This document shows, piece after piece, positions 12,130-23,357 of a stretch of DNA of 64,000 nt. Position numbers and translations under genes: made by a program. The number at the start of each line of letters is the position of its first letter. The stretch's first letter is position 1. The notes below the pieces were generated by a model that was not told where the DNA came from, ran no database searches, and saw only the letters and a list, made by a program, of their open reading frames with translations. This DNA comes from Atriophallophorus winterbourni (taxonomy: Eukaryota; Platyhelminthes; Trematoda; Plagiorchiida; Microphallidae): contig JACCGJ010010538.1 of the NCBI GenBank assembly GCA_013407085.1, positions 80,759 to 144,758 on the forward strand, written 5' to 3'.

Positions 12130-12837
12130 CGTATTTTGATTCGGAAGATGAAGATGGTGATTTGATTGAACTTGATCTGATTTTGTGCTCAAGGGAATCG
12201 TGTCAGACATTTCAACATTGATAAAGATTCTCTATTGTTAGCATCCGTTTGCCTACGGCGACCATGGACATAAATCACAAGCATATGAATACTTCATGCT
12301 GCGCAGCGTTTCAAATGATTAACTAGTTAATTAGATTTTTCTTCAAAAACTTCAACTTTAGCCCAGTTACAAAATATTCATTTGCATGCTTTTCCGTCAT
12401 TAGCCCAGTTAGTTATGTACTTTTACGCACGTGGGCCACTGTGTCAACTGACCTTGACAGTGTTCACTTGTATAAGGTTGACGTGGATACACACTAGGAG
12501 GAAAATCGCCCATTGACCCTGGTCATTCCTACGAGACGTGACACACTGTAGGCGTACTATAGGCTGTTTAGCGGTAAGGTCAAATAAGTGGTGGTGGGTT
12601 GACTACTACTTAATCATGTTCCCTGTCTTGACTATCACCCTCGGTCTGACGAAGGTTGTGTCAGAAGTGAAACGTTACCCAAAAACTACTCTAACCGATT
12701 GCACTCAAATTTCTTTGCATTATGAATACACGATCGGTCCCAAAAGTATTCCAATCGATTGCTGACTAATTCTCATTCTGTACATATAGCCCAGCCAGCG
12801 TATCCAGTGCTATCGTAATAGCATTAACATTCTCTGT

Positions 12838-13095
12838 ATTGTTGTTGGCCTCCTTCGGTCGATGTCGACCATGGATGTACATCACAATCACGTGAATTTT
12901 CAAGTTTTGCAGCTTTTGGAATGACTAAACAGTCCGATTCGGGAGGAACAAACTTTCCCGCAGCGCAGGCAACGAAAGTCTGTATTACCATAGGTTTTTA
13001 TCAAAGTGTTACGAAAAGCGCATTCTAGTGATCCCATAACTGCATATTTGCCCAGATTTCTAAGCGACACTTTAATATCATTGGGCACAATTTAT
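12838..13095 (-). mobile_element. RTE-like LINE 3' end with zinc-finger C-terminus
   Basis: The plus strand begins GTTGGCCTCCTTCGGTCGAT, as at 28628 and (one change) 36998. On the minus strand the sequence encodes FRCLRCGKVCSSRIGLFSHS, a C-x2-C...H finger followed by KSC. This is the typical end of this LINE's protein. Only the last 250 bp are present. It lies 0.8 kb past the RAPGEF1 stop. Confidence 0.7.
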
Positions 13096-13223
13096 ATCAC
13101 AATTGTCGGTAAACATGTCCTAATAAAATAAATGCCTAATTATAAATACGTAGTTATGTTGGGCTGATGGAAATTATTCCTCACGTCAAAGCACGCTAAT
13201 TTATGTTAAACACTGAACCTGAT

Positions 13224-13279
13224 CTTACTGTCTCCACCTGACGACGGCAAACAGCCAGAAACCGGTAGTGGTGTGTAAG
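13224..13279 (+). ncRNA. Hammerhead ribozyme motif (retrozyme/SM-alpha-like repeat)
   Basis: The core is complete: CTGACGA (13238-13244), GAAA (13258-13261) and a UA cleavage position (13266-13267). Stem I is CCAC/GTGG next to the core, then an internal loop, then CTTAC/GTAAG (13224-13228 with 13275-13279), the arrangement expected for loop-assisted type I hammerheads. Stem II is GGC/GCC with a C.A closing position. Stem III is only the palindrome ACCGGT, too short to fold alone but able to pair between two copies. The flank carries the family tail (GGGATGGGGATGTGAGCAAC). Confidence 0.72.
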
Positions 13280-14044
13280 GGATGGGGATGTGAGCAACAC
13301 ATTACCGTGTGTATACATTATCGTTATCCAGTAGCGTATATGCTACGGCGAGTAGATGTAACACGCGTGTTATTCGTTTAGCGACACATTCTCACGCGAG
13401 TGATCAACTACGTCAAACAGTTCACAACTATTTTCCGTCAGGATCTGAGTGTTGGTTTACGCAGGCAACAAACGGAAATTTGTTTCGAAATTCTACGTTC
13501 TAAGGTTGTTTACTTATACAAACCGGTCAAATTAGTGTTTATTCGTATTGAGCCATTGTTCTATTCCTTGCGTTTTGTCAGATCGGTGGCCGAAGTACAT
13601 CAGTACAGATGACGGAAGTTAAATTTATTTTAACGCCGAATGTTGATTTTCAAATTAACCTGTTGTTCATCCATAGTTTCCAAATAATAGACATTTGTTG
13701 AAGAATCAGAAATAGCCAAGCGATTGAAAAATTGATTTGAGACCAACTGGCAAACCATTCATATGGGACCACCACTGAATTGCCCGGTTCTATGGTACCT
13801 TTTTGGCGCGGATGCCTACCAACGGCGAGCACGTGAATCTCAGAACAAGATTACATACAGGGGAGTTATGAGAAAGGTTAATGTTTCCATTTGGATCTAT
13901 CTAGCTTACCTCATCAATAAGAAATCCCAAAATACTTCAATAATGACTGCAGAATCAACGACAGAAATTTCATGTATTTTGTATAGGATAAGTTCTTGGA
14001 GGAATAGAAAATACTATCGGATAAAACAGAAATCATCTTGAAAA

Positions 14045-15720
14045 GCTTCCCAAAAAGTGCGTGTTCAGCATTGTTGGAGGTGGTGAATGTATTTTAAATT
14101 GGAACAAATGATTCGTATGGATGTCAACGCCTACTAACTTCCAAATTATGTACACCCATTAGTTATACGTATGCACATAAGTGCAAATAGTTAACACAGA
14201 ATGTTTTGTAGGTTGACAATACGCTGATGTACATGCAACTATAGGTTTTGTAAACTGTTGCATTTTGTTGTAATATGGTCAAACAGCGCTATTGTTTCAA
14301 TAGTACACATCATTCTCGAATCTTTTCCCGTCTCAAAACCAAAATAATTTACCCGCATTGTTCAAACGTGTTAACATCATGAAGCCAGACCTAGGTCCTG
14401 TATGATATAAATGCGTGCAAAAACAGCTAAATGAGGTTGTTTGTGATTTGAGAATCGTCCTTGATCGAACATTTTGTTTCAGATGTGAAACGTTCCATAA
14501 ATGCAAATTTATCCGAGGACACGTAAATTCCTTGCCACGAATAGGACTGTCAAATTGGTAACAAACACTTTTCCCACATAATGTGTTGCGATAATAAACA
14601 AATATTTGTGGTCAGGTGGCCCCACAAAACATAAGCGATAAGCTCATAGTGATCTCCTCGTGATCTATTATTACCTTGGTCAACGTCGACATCGATCGGT
14701 CCGATTTAAGCAATATCACATGACACCGATTTTCACGTGATGCTTGGTATTGATGTGACTCGTTATTCATTGCGCCTACTGTAGAGCTTATTGTGAATAT
14801 AAATAAATCACCAAAATTAGCACATGCTCCAGGAAGTGCGTACTCTAAGATACGTTAAAATTGACAAAACAAGAGTGTGGTAATTGGTTAACGTGTAAAG
14901 TTTTTCATAAGCATCCCTACAGATTTTGATTAATACACCAGTTCCTTTTGCATAGTTATCCTGGAGTGTTACGGAGTGCCTCAGACAGCGGTGACTCCAT
15001 ATTTGACATTATTTATCGGTCAGGTCGTCTTTCATGGCCCCATGACCCTTTCGTGTCTCATGAACTCAGCACCTACACCAGGTAACGAGTACAACATTTT
15101 TCGAAATTGAAGTAAAAAACTATGGATATGTTCTTGGGAAATTATTTGTTCATCTTTTATATTTATTTTGATTCCACGAATTTGTGGTATCATACTTCCA
15201 CCCAGTCATTGCAAACAAAGTTGCATGTAGCATTAAATATGCAGTAATGGAACAAATTTTAATCTATACACAACCTTAATTGAATGATTCTCTAAAATCA
15301 TGGTAATTTTGACTTTGTGACACAAATATTGCAGTCAATTTAGTTTGCGTTAAAAAAATGTTTTAATATTGTTCAAAAATTTCCACCTAGATATTTAAAT
15401 TTAGCACGGAAATTATCATGGTTTTTATTATATTCGATTGTACCATCTGTCAGCAAACAGATACGCGATGATAAAATAACATCAAATATTAATTAAGGAA
15501 TCGATTGAAAAATTCCAAAATGAACTGTATTTTCAGCAGTCGGGTTTTCTTTTTGATTTAGCAAATTTGACCGATTTATTCGAGGTAAAAAATCAAAAAT
15601 TTAAATCCTCATATTTGCCGCCGGTTCGTATGTAACTGTTAGCTAGAAAACATATCCATATTTGAATGCTTTTACATAACACTCGCTACGAACAAATTCT
15701 TGATGTTTGCTATCTCAACT
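14045..15720. other. Intergenic AT-rich sequence, nothing recognised
   Basis: There are only short open frames, with no splice-bounded exon and no repeat shared with the rest of the window. Confidence 0.5.
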
Positions 15721-15726
15721 AGGAAC

Positions 15727-15940
15727 AATGCGATCCGTATTTGCATGCCTTGAAACACTGGAGAAATGGTAAACCAAGTTTGAATTTGTAAGCCACTGCT
15801 GGATGAGGTTGGTGTGACTAAGTGGTTTAACCACACCGATATATGTGTGTAGATGTGGTTGAAAAGGTCGGGCTTTGCTTAACGGTTGGTAGATGCTTTG
15901 CTTATCCTTTCTCCACAGTTTCAAGGCATGCAGGTCCTGA
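15727..15940 (+). repeat. Short interspersed repeat, family 2
   Basis: The head (CCTTGAAACACTGGAGAAAT, then GGTAAAC.AAGTT and TAAGCCACTG) matches the head of the hammerhead repeat family. The tail (ACCACACCGATATATGTGTG) differs from it. Related copies occur at 21840, 36405 and, inverted, 15985. A tRNA-derived SINE is possible, but A and B boxes are degenerate here. Confidence 0.55.
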
Positions 15941-15984
15941 TAGTAATGGATTGGTGCTAAAAAACATGCAAACATAGATATTTT

Positions 15985-16100
15985 GTTTCAGCCCATGGGT
16001 TTTACCACATCCACATGTGAACAAGTTAGTCGTGCCAGCTTCATCCAAAAGTGGCTTTTACGTTTGAGCTATGTTTACCAGTTGATTACTTCATAAATCT
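15985..16100 (-). repeat. Short interspersed repeat, family 2 (inverted copy)
   Basis: CCCATGGGTTTTACCACATC and the following block match 36410-36540, in the same orientation as that copy and opposite to the copy at 15727. The two adjacent opposed copies form a loose inverted repeat. Confidence 0.5.
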
Positions 16101-16277
16101 AGTTCATAAACGTCCAAAACTGATATCATTAATCAAAGTTACACTTGTATGCCACTGTTACATAGGGTTCGTACAACGAACCACGATGTTCAGACACTGA
16201 ATCACAAAGTGATTCTTGGTCAAGCACCCAAGGTGCTTATGGATGACCAAAGTAAAGTGTTGCTCACATCCACATCC

Positions 16278-16332
16278 CTTACAGACCACTATCAGTTTCT
16301 GACTGTCTGCGTCATCAGGTGGAGACAGTAAG
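16278..16332 (-). ncRNA. Hammerhead ribozyme motif, minus strand
   Basis: Read on -, the core is CTGATGA (16318-16312), GAAA (16299-16296) and UA. It is flanked by stem I CCAC/GTGG and outer CTTAC/GTAAG (16278-16282 with 16328-16332). The palindrome of stem III is degraded to ACTGAT and stem II is weaker, so activity is doubtful. The consensus CUGANGA/GAAA/UH is nevertheless preserved. Confidence 0.6.
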
Positions 16333-16445
16333 ATCAGGTTCAGTGAGCCTTGAAACATTGGTTGTTCGAACCCTATGTAACCGTGGCATACAAGTATAAC
16401 TTTGTTTACCACTTTACCACTGTTTCAAGGCTCACTGAAGCTGAT

Positions 16446-16498
16446 CTTACTGTCTTCAACTGACGACGGCAAACAGCCAGAAACCGGTAGTGGTGTGT
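16446..16498 (+). ncRNA. Hammerhead motif, partly decayed
   Basis: CTGACGA (16460-16466), GAAA and the ACCGGTA block are intact and stem II matches the 13.2-kb copy. The inner stem I strand has changed from CCAC to TCAA, and the outer GTAAG is lost (GTGTGTGA). Confidence 0.5.
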
Positions 16499-16509
16499 GA
16501 ATATGCACA

Positions 16510-18700
16510 CATTGAACTCTCGATCCATATCTGTCAAATGAAATAAGATCAATGGATACGTGCGTAAAAAGTTGACACTTCATCTGTTTTTATTTTCATC
16601 TACCGCTTGACACAAGCTCTAACTGTTATCAGCATCTGGTTGAGAAGCCTAACAGGGGTGTGTGGCAATGTTAATCAATTGAGCTCATGTGCATTTCAAT
16701 ATATTACCATTGGTTCATTTAGTCATTTGAAGTGATCTTCATCGTATATACAGACGCGAATGACTGTTGTGCATTAAAGAAACTTATGAAGACCTCGTTG
16801 TTTGTGAACATTTAATTTCGTTTGAAATAAAGGGATTAATATGGACTTTGCTAAATTAACTTGCAATCGTCTACTCTCTGGCCAAACTGGCTAAAGTTAA
16901 AATGTTCACAATTATTGGATATTTGTTTTACTGGACTAAGCGATAATGTGGTAAATGTATTGAAAACGTACTGGATGTAGCGTACAGTACATCTCACTTA
17001 ACACCTCAACCACAAATAGTTAGTAAGTTGGGGCTTTTTTCTCTAGTCTTTAACGTTCAATGGAATCAAAAGACAACCTTAGATTAATTCGAAATTTGGC
17101 TCTGCTTAGCGGTTTATTTACACAAAATGAAGCCCTATTTACTATCGCGTTTATTCATATACTTTAAATACCTGCCCGATTTTGACACATCAACAATTTA
17201 AGTCATTTTATTTGTTGCACATTTGAATACTCTGAATCATAAAGTTCTTATTTGCTTCTGATTGTAACAGGAGATAGTGCGGCTTTAAGCCACGTGTCAT
17301 TGTGCGTAGAATAAGGCCCCTTTGTATAAAGACAGCAAAAGAATCAGGCCACCTGTAAATTCTTTTGTTTACCCAAACATATCCCAGTGATATTGACCAT
17401 TTTACTGGTTGTACAACCCCCAGCCTAACCGTTCAATCTCTTGCCCCAAACTGTTAACAACCAGGTATATACAAAAACACAGCAGGTGGTTCCAAAAGAT
17501 GTTCGGTTTCAAATTTGATGGTTGTAAGTTCTCGGATGACATTTTGTAAGACCTAAAGCAATATTCGGGATGATTAATCAATTTGGTAATCGAAAGCGAG
17601 CAAAATTTGACGGAATTAAAAGTTATATTTTGATGTGTCGTTCATCTTACTATAGCGTTCAAACTGGACTGTGTGCTTCGCCCCTTCCTTATAAATTATA
17701 TATTTTTCGCACATTAGAATGGGGTCCAAAAGAGTATTATATTTTTCAAATGTCCTTAGGTTAATACGTTATGGCCGGTTTATAGTTTTAAGCCTAGTAT
17801 TTACTCGCAACATACATTAGAATGGTCACAGCTTTTTAGTCAGACTAGTACAGAATGTTTTATAACAATATTAGTACTTAATAAGATGTAGTCTGTGCAA
17901 TTACATCATTTAAAAATAGGCACATTGCGTAATTTGGACCCATGTTTTTCGATAGATTGATAGCATTCATTGACATACTACAATTTTTCTTCGATATGTT
18001 TGCACGTTTGTTAAGTTTAGACAGGAATGCATCAGACTAATAATTAACTAATCTTTTTTCTAATTTTTCGGATCCCTATCGTTTTCCCAATCGCAGTGGG
18101 AAGCGTGGGAATTATTTTGCAGCCGCCTAGAAATATGATTCACATTTTCATTTATTCTGCTCAAGATATTCATTCCATCTCGCTTTCTGACTCTCGTGAG
18201 ATGGAATAATCTCAAAGCGGTATGGAAATGGGTGTAACACACAACAAGTCATTCCTTATTCGCATAATAAATTGTTCAATGATAAAATTATTGTTAAAAG
18301 TGACTACTTAATACATTTGCAAACGCGTCGGAAATGTGTTTAAGAAGACAGCAACCAGACGAGCGGGTATCGAATTCCGCTAGTTTGCACATTGTGAGTA
18401 AGGTGCTCAACCTATATCTCGAACAGACCTAATTGCGTAATGGTTTTCAACAACAGTTACTCAAAAAACTGAACCAGCTTAGCACCGTTACAAGTGAGTC
18501 AAATCTCAGAATACATAAGGCTACGAGCTGAAGAAAGTGAATCTAAGAACCAGTTCTAATGGCAACAGCTACCAGGATAATAATAATAAGTATTAAGGAC
18601 CGCAGTTTTTAAATTGCTTTATTTAACTATTAATAATTGTCACCATGAATTCGAAACATTTTGGTGTAGATCAGTTACGCGCATTAGAAATAATCCGGCT
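16510..18700. other. Intergenic AT-rich sequence, no gene recognised
   Basis: Several 60-64-codon open frames occur (17570 on +, 18060 on -). None has convincing splice sites or family motifs. Confidence 0.5.
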
Positions 18701-18858
18701 GTTTTTTTATTTTATACATTTTAAGGTATTTATTATATTATCCAAGGTAATTCAAGGTAATTCAAGGTTTTTAATGGTCTAGAAAGCAACAAGCTTACCA
18801 ACAACCATAGGATGGTAAAAATTGAAATTTAAGTGTATAAACAATATAAGAACATAGA

Positions 18859-19408
18859 TTAAACAGTATATAAGTGTTTTGGAAACGAATAATGCAATAA
18901 AAATTCGTCTAATTTCGTTTTAAAGTCATGCAAGTTAGTGGCGTGAGCAACGGTTGAAGGTAAACTGTTCCAAGTAAAACAAACACGGACAGAGTAAAAA
19001 TAACTTCTACAGTTCAGGCGGTACGACCAGCACATATTCATGGGTTCGATAATTCCTCGTATCCCTTCGCGTGAATAAATCCTGTAAGGGATGGTTCGGG
19101 GTATGGAATGTTTTGTAAAGTAAGATAAGGTCTCCTCTGATTCGTCGATAGGGAAAATCGAACAGATTCAGTTGAGCTATCCTTTTTTATATGGTTTGTT
19201 TCGGATGCTGAGAACTAGTTTCGTTGAGCGGTGATAGATTCGCTGCATAAGTTCCACATCCCTCTTGAGCCACGGAGACCATGACTGCACACCGTATTCC
19301 ATGACTGGTCTCAAGTATGTATTCATGATCCTTGGGAATATCTTGAGCGAAAATTTCCCAAATACACGTTTGAGTAGATTTAGACACGTGTTGCTTTTTA
19401 AAAGGCAC
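18859..19408 (-). pseudogene. CR1-like LINE C-terminal region, frameshifted
   Basis: Minus-strand pieces read SKSTQTCIWEIFAQDIPKDH, then AQLNLFDFPYRRIRGDLILL in another frame, then FTWNSLPSTVAHATNLHDFK. These are the conserved C-terminal blocks of CR1/L2-type LINE proteins (R.RGDLI; WNSLP; F..KLD.FL). They are split by frameshifts from the RT frame that ends at 19398. Confidence 0.75.
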
Positions 19409-20810
19409 TGTTAGTTTGAAGTGATGTTTTTAAACTGGAGCATATCCAGACACCCAAACCTTTTTCTTCACTGCAATTTTCAAGGACATGCGAACCTATG
19501 TGATATGTGAACTCTACTCGATTCCCCACATTCATGATCCTGCATTTGTTGAAGTTAAACGGCAGTTTGTTCTTCAACGACCAGCTGTGAAGCGTATCAA
19601 GATCCTTTTGTAATAGCAGACAGTCTTCTGGACTACGAATGCTGCGCCAAATCTTTATGTCGTCCGCAAATAACGAAATGTTACATCGAACAATTTCCGG
19701 TATTTCATTGACATAAACCAGAAAGAGGATCGGACCAAGGACTGAGCCTTGGGGAACTCCGCTAGTTGCTGCAATTGGTTTGGATAATGCACCATCAACA
19801 CGTACCTGGTTAGTGCGATTTGTTAGGTAGTCATTTAGCCAATTCAGCAACTTTCCAGTGATACCAAGCCTTTCAAGCTTCTGCAGTAGTAGGGAATGGT
19901 CAACACGATCGAATGCTTTTGAAATATCTAAGTAGCACGCGTGTATTGCTTGTCCTTTATCTACCGATTTTGTCCAATCATCTAGCGTTACCAGTAAATT
20001 AGACAAACAGGAATAATTTCGCCTGAATCCATGCTGGTTCCTCGAAAGCAACTGATTATTCTCGAAATGTTTCATTAGATCGTCAACAATGAGTCGCTCA
20101 AGTAATTTTGAAACCACTGGTAACAGAGTAACGGGTCGGTAGTTGGAAACATCGGAGCGATTTCCACCTTTGTAAATTGGAGAAATTATTCCTCGTTTCC
20201 AATCTGTAGGAATCACTCCGCTTGCCAGTGTTTGCTCGAACAAGTAAGTGAGTGGTTTGTATAGCAAACTCGCAAATTGCTTCAATATTTTCGGGGTTAT
20301 TCCGTCGGCCCCAGGAGACTTTCCGGTTTTAAGATTAAATAAACCTTGGAGGACGCGTTTCTCAGTGACACTTATTTCACTTAGGGCAACCGTGTTTGAA
20401 AGTGTTGGATTTGGGCTGTTTATTGCATGTTCTATCGGGTTGAATACCGATGAATAAAACGTGGCTAAAGCATCAGCAGTTTCTGCTGCAGTTGTTGTTG
20501 GTCCAGCTGATGTGTTCACGGACGCTACTCCAGGTTTCACCTTAGCTTGATCGTTAACCATACGATATAGTATTTTGGGGTTTCGCTCCATCATGCTTGA
20601 TATCACTTCTTGGAAGCACAACTTGTCTTGGATGACAAATTTGTTTACTTTGTTCCGCAGTAAACGGAATGTTTCCCAGGTCTCGGATGATGGGTTTTGC
20701 CGATGGTGTCGCCAAGCAATGTTTCGTACCGTTAACCACTTACGAGTTCGGCTTCTTAATTTCAATTCAAAGTTTTTTCTTGAGTTCCTGAGGACAAATT
20801 CGGAGCTCAC
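19398..20810 (-). CDS. CR1-like LINE reverse transcriptase (470 codons)
   Basis: A long uninterrupted frame encodes a LINE reverse transcriptase, which copies its RNA at nicked target DNA. Visible blocks in order: KSPGADGITPKILK (RT1), PIYKGGNRSDVSNYRPVTLL, NQHGFRRNYSCLSNLLVTL, CYLDISKAFDRVDHSLLLQK (first catalytic Asp), TSGVPQGSVLGPILFLVYVN, and SLFADDIKIW with the catalytic FADD. The N-terminal endonuclease is cut short and the C-terminus is frameshifted, so the element as a whole is dead although all RT motifs are intact. The methionine at 20810 is simply the first in the frame. Confidence 0.88.
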   Translation of the reverse strand: MSSEFVLRNSRKNFELKLRSRTRKWLTVRNIAWRHHRQNPSSETWETFRLLRNKVNKFVIQDKLCFQEVISSMMERNPKILYRMVNDQAKVKPGVASVNTSAGPTTTAAETADALATFYSSVFNPIEHAINSPNPTLSNTVALSEISVTEKRVLQGLFNLKTGKSPGADGITPKILKQFASLLYKPLTYLFEQTLASGVIPTDWKRGIISPIYKGGNRSDVSNYRPVTLLPVVSKLLERLIVDDLMKHFENNQLLSRNQHGFRRNYSCLSNLLVTLDDWTKSVDKGQAIHACYLDISKAFDRVDHSLLLQKLERLGITGKLLNWLNDYLTNRTNQVRVDGALSKPIAATSGVPQGSVLGPILFLVYVNEIPEIVRCNISLFADDIKIWRSIRSPEDCLLLQKDLDTLHSWSLKNKLPFNFNKCRIMNVGNRVEFTYHIGSHVLENCSEEKGLGVWICSSLKTSLQTNSAF

Positions 20811-20835
20811 TTGATTGAACTTTTGAGATTAGATA

Positions 20836-21207
20836 TTAGCCATATCCAAAACTCATGTACGTTGCTGGTTTCCGGTTGGCAGTTAAACAGTCTTTGCCGT
20901 TAGCTAGTCGGATTGAGCACCAGAGTGTATCAAGTAGCACGATATCTGGATCCGTAATCTTACGACACAGAAGGTTTTGGCTATAATACAAAGCTACTCC
21001 TCCTCCTCTGGTTTCACGGTCATGACGAATAAGTGATATTCCTGGTAATTCTAGTTCACTATTTGTTTGCTGAGTCTGCAGCCACGTTTCCGTTACGGCG
21101 ATGATGTCTGGTGAACATCTCAGAAAAACTGCACGCAGTTCACCGATTTTGTTTCTGAGACATTGTGCGTTGGTGTAGATGCATTTCATAGTTGTTTTTC
21201 TCAACAA
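20836..21207 (-). pseudogene. LINE EEP endonuclease, N-terminal part
   Basis: The 123-codon frame reads KCIYTNAQCLRNKIGELRAV, then PDIIAVTETWL and RHDRETRGGGVALYY. The N (TNAQ), E (TETWL) and RGGGVA blocks are the first catalytic motifs of the exonuclease-endonuclease-phosphatase domain of CR1/Jockey LINEs. The later GDFN and SDH motifs are absent because of the internal deletion before 20810. Confidence 0.82.
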
Positions 21208-21839
21208 GGATGGGGTGTGGGGAAGAAGGCTAGCGGAGTGCAGAATATATGTTAGGCCGACTCCTCCAGAGCCGAAACATGTTTTTACAGAGCCTATATA
21301 TCGTTTATCACCAATGAAAGGATATCAATTTATTTCGCTTGACCCTTTGTAGAAAAGCGTGGCGTAATCAATAATCGGACCACTAGCGTATATTTATCTG
21401 GCAGATTCATGTCATTGACATTTAGATGAATAAAATTATTGCTGATAAGAAAAATCTTGTGTAAGCATTTTCTTCTTTGACTTAAATAAATAAATCGCTC
21501 GAACGTCTTACGGTAGCCGAGGAAATAAGTCTTCATACTATTAGAAAATGGGTTGTGTTTTCCAATTTGAAGTAATCATGTGTTATAGCTGTGCTTAAAT
21601 GTGTGCTAAATTCGGGCCAATGGCTTACATCGTGTGAAGAAAAATGTAGATTTTCAAAGGTTTGTCTACTTGTTAGTAGTCACAAAAGCATAAATCGAAA
21701 GCAAGTTGTTCAATTACATTTGCCCACACACATTTAGACGTGGTAAAAGCCAAAACCATGAACAAAACAGCTCATTTGTATGCATTTCTATCACACACAC
21801 CTTTTGTTTGCCTGTTTCGTGTTATCAGCATTCATCCGG

Positions 21840-21980
21840 ATTGAATGCAATTGAAGCAGTTGAAGAATGGTAAACAAGTTACGTTTGTGTGCCATTGTTG
21901 GATAAGGTTAGTACGACCAACCTGTTCATTCACATGAACCCACACACATGTAGATGGCTTGAAACATAGGACTATGAACT
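21840..21980 (+). repeat. Short interspersed repeat, family 2
   Basis: TTGAAGCAGTTGAAGAATGG, GTAAACAAGTTACG and GTGTGCCATTGTTGGATAAG match the family-2 head at 15745 and the inverse of 36480-36540. Confidence 0.5.
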
Positions 21981-22139
21981 TATATTGTATTATGAATGCT
22001 GGAAATAAATTAAATAGATTTTCATCTTGTATTCTCGGTTCATCTATGATGTAGTGACTAACGGCTCTTCTGAATGACATTTTGATGCAACTGCGTTTGT
22101 AGATATTCGGGTGCTTGCTTTAAACTTCAGTATTTGATT

Positions 22140-22325
22140 TGTTGTATACACAGTGAACGAACTATCGATTAATCATCAATCACGATTGATCGTAAGTTCA
22201 TATTGTGATTATCGTTCACTGCACAAACTTTGTGTTATTCATTGCATTCGGTCAATACACGAGTTCAAGTTCGGTTGTGTTTTCTGACTGACGGCTGGGC
22301 CAGTGCAACTTCCGACAGTTATAAA
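22140..22325 (+). repeat. 5' LTR of the deleted element
   Basis: It starts TGTTGTATACACAGTGAACG and shares GGCTGGGCCAGTGCAACTTC near its end with 23382-23398 and a variant at 48515-48530. It is about 186 bp. Confidence 0.7.
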
Positions 22326-22370
22326 AATTGGCGACGGGGTGCGAAACAATTTTTTTAAATTATCAAAAGG

Positions 22371-23357
22371 ATGTCAGTGCCAATGGAATTCGTACAAGAA
22401 TTGCTTAATCAACAGAAGCAGATGTTTGAAGAGTTAATACAACGAATGGCATTCAGACAATCAACAGTCCATGTTCGGGACAATCAAGTGTGAGTTTACT
22501 GCAAAGATTATCAGTACCTCTGAATCCCCTACAAGAATGATTAAACATTCAGCTGAAGTTCATAGAGAAAGTTGCAGTTCATCAAATAAACAGTTCAAGT
22601 TTAGGAGAATCAGTCGCAAATTCAGCGAGAAACTTCAAAGAAGTTCAGTCTCATTCAGATAATGGAGTAACAATTGGTGCATTGAAGTCGAAAATTCACA
22701 CAGAAAATGCTTCCACAAAACATGAGCTGCACTCTCCTGGAAATTATGAGTTTCACGAAAAAGTTGTTTCAAATTTGGAATCCGACCCCGACATGAAGTT
22801 AAAAATAGCCGATAACGAATTTCAAATAATGAAGTATGTCAAACATGAATATCAAATTAGAGAACAACGTATTCTGCCTCCAGTTTCAGACGGAATTGCT
22901 ATTTGATCTTGCAGAAGTATCAGGTAAAAAATTTCAGGCACCAGAACACAACAAAACAATCCCCGACGTGCATTCTGGCATAGTGGAATGCGGCAATCTG
23001 AACAATTTTGCAGATACAAGCAACAAAGATGCCAGAATTGTGAAATTGTTGGTCATACAGAGAAAAAGTTTGCATTTTCAAATTGGCACAAATTGTTGCC
23101 GAAGAGAGTACTGTCAACAACTACAAGGTAGCGAACAAATGTGGACACGCCAGGCAAATCATCTCAGACAACGATATGGAAATTTAAGGTACACAATTGG
23201 CATTCCACGAGAAGCTCGACCAAACAGACTAAAATTCCATCCAGCAACGCGCTACCTAAAGCCCTCAGTTTATAAAACCAGAATTCGGCGAAACAATACC
23301 AGCTTAGCTATCGTCCCATGTGATAATTATTTTTCAAAAATGGGAGGTGTTGTATAG
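22371..23357 (+). pseudogene. Gag to integrase-tail coding remnant
   Basis: The start MSVPMEFVQELLNQQKQMFE resembles the coiled N-terminus of gypsy Gag proteins. After a frame change a knuckle-like CQNCEIVGHTEKKFAF appears, with the last Cys lost. Next is EQMWTRQANHLRQRYG, resembling the end of an integrase (W.RH.NQLRPR). Frames change several times, so no functional protein can be made. Confidence 0.55.

Larger units (their letters stand above)
16135..16500. repeat. Two opposed copies of the hammerhead repeat
   Basis: A copy in which the ribozyme lies on - (16135-16362) meets an inverted partial copy (about 16363-16500) in which it lies on +. The block TTCAGTGAGCCTTGAAACA at 16340 reappears inverted at 16418-16438, so the region can fold into a large imperfect hairpin. 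The palindromic B-box-like segment GGTTCGTACAACGAACC is at 16168-16184, and the matching GGTTCG occurs inverted near 16366. Confidence 0.7.
18735..21235 (-). mobile_element. CR1-like LINE, internally deleted
   Basis: The plus-strand left end carries repeated GGTAATTCAA (18735-18765) and the shared terminal block TTTTTAATGGTCTAGAAAGC, so the 3' end is here. From right to left on - the element holds the start of an endonuclease (21207-20836), an RT frame (20810-19398), then frameshifted C-terminal pieces (19408-19187 and 19041-18859). About half of the endonuclease is missing between 20836 and 20810. It lies in the intergenic region. Confidence 0.85.

Noticed and set aside
12640..12680. CTGACGA (12646) followed by GAAAC (12669), hammerhead-like
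   Set aside because: The bases between cannot form a stem II and no flanking stem I is seen.
18060..18242. Minus-strand 60-codon frame (RVRKRDGMNILSRINENVNH) that looks coding
   Set aside because: No acceptor, poly(A) signal or neighbour exon was found.
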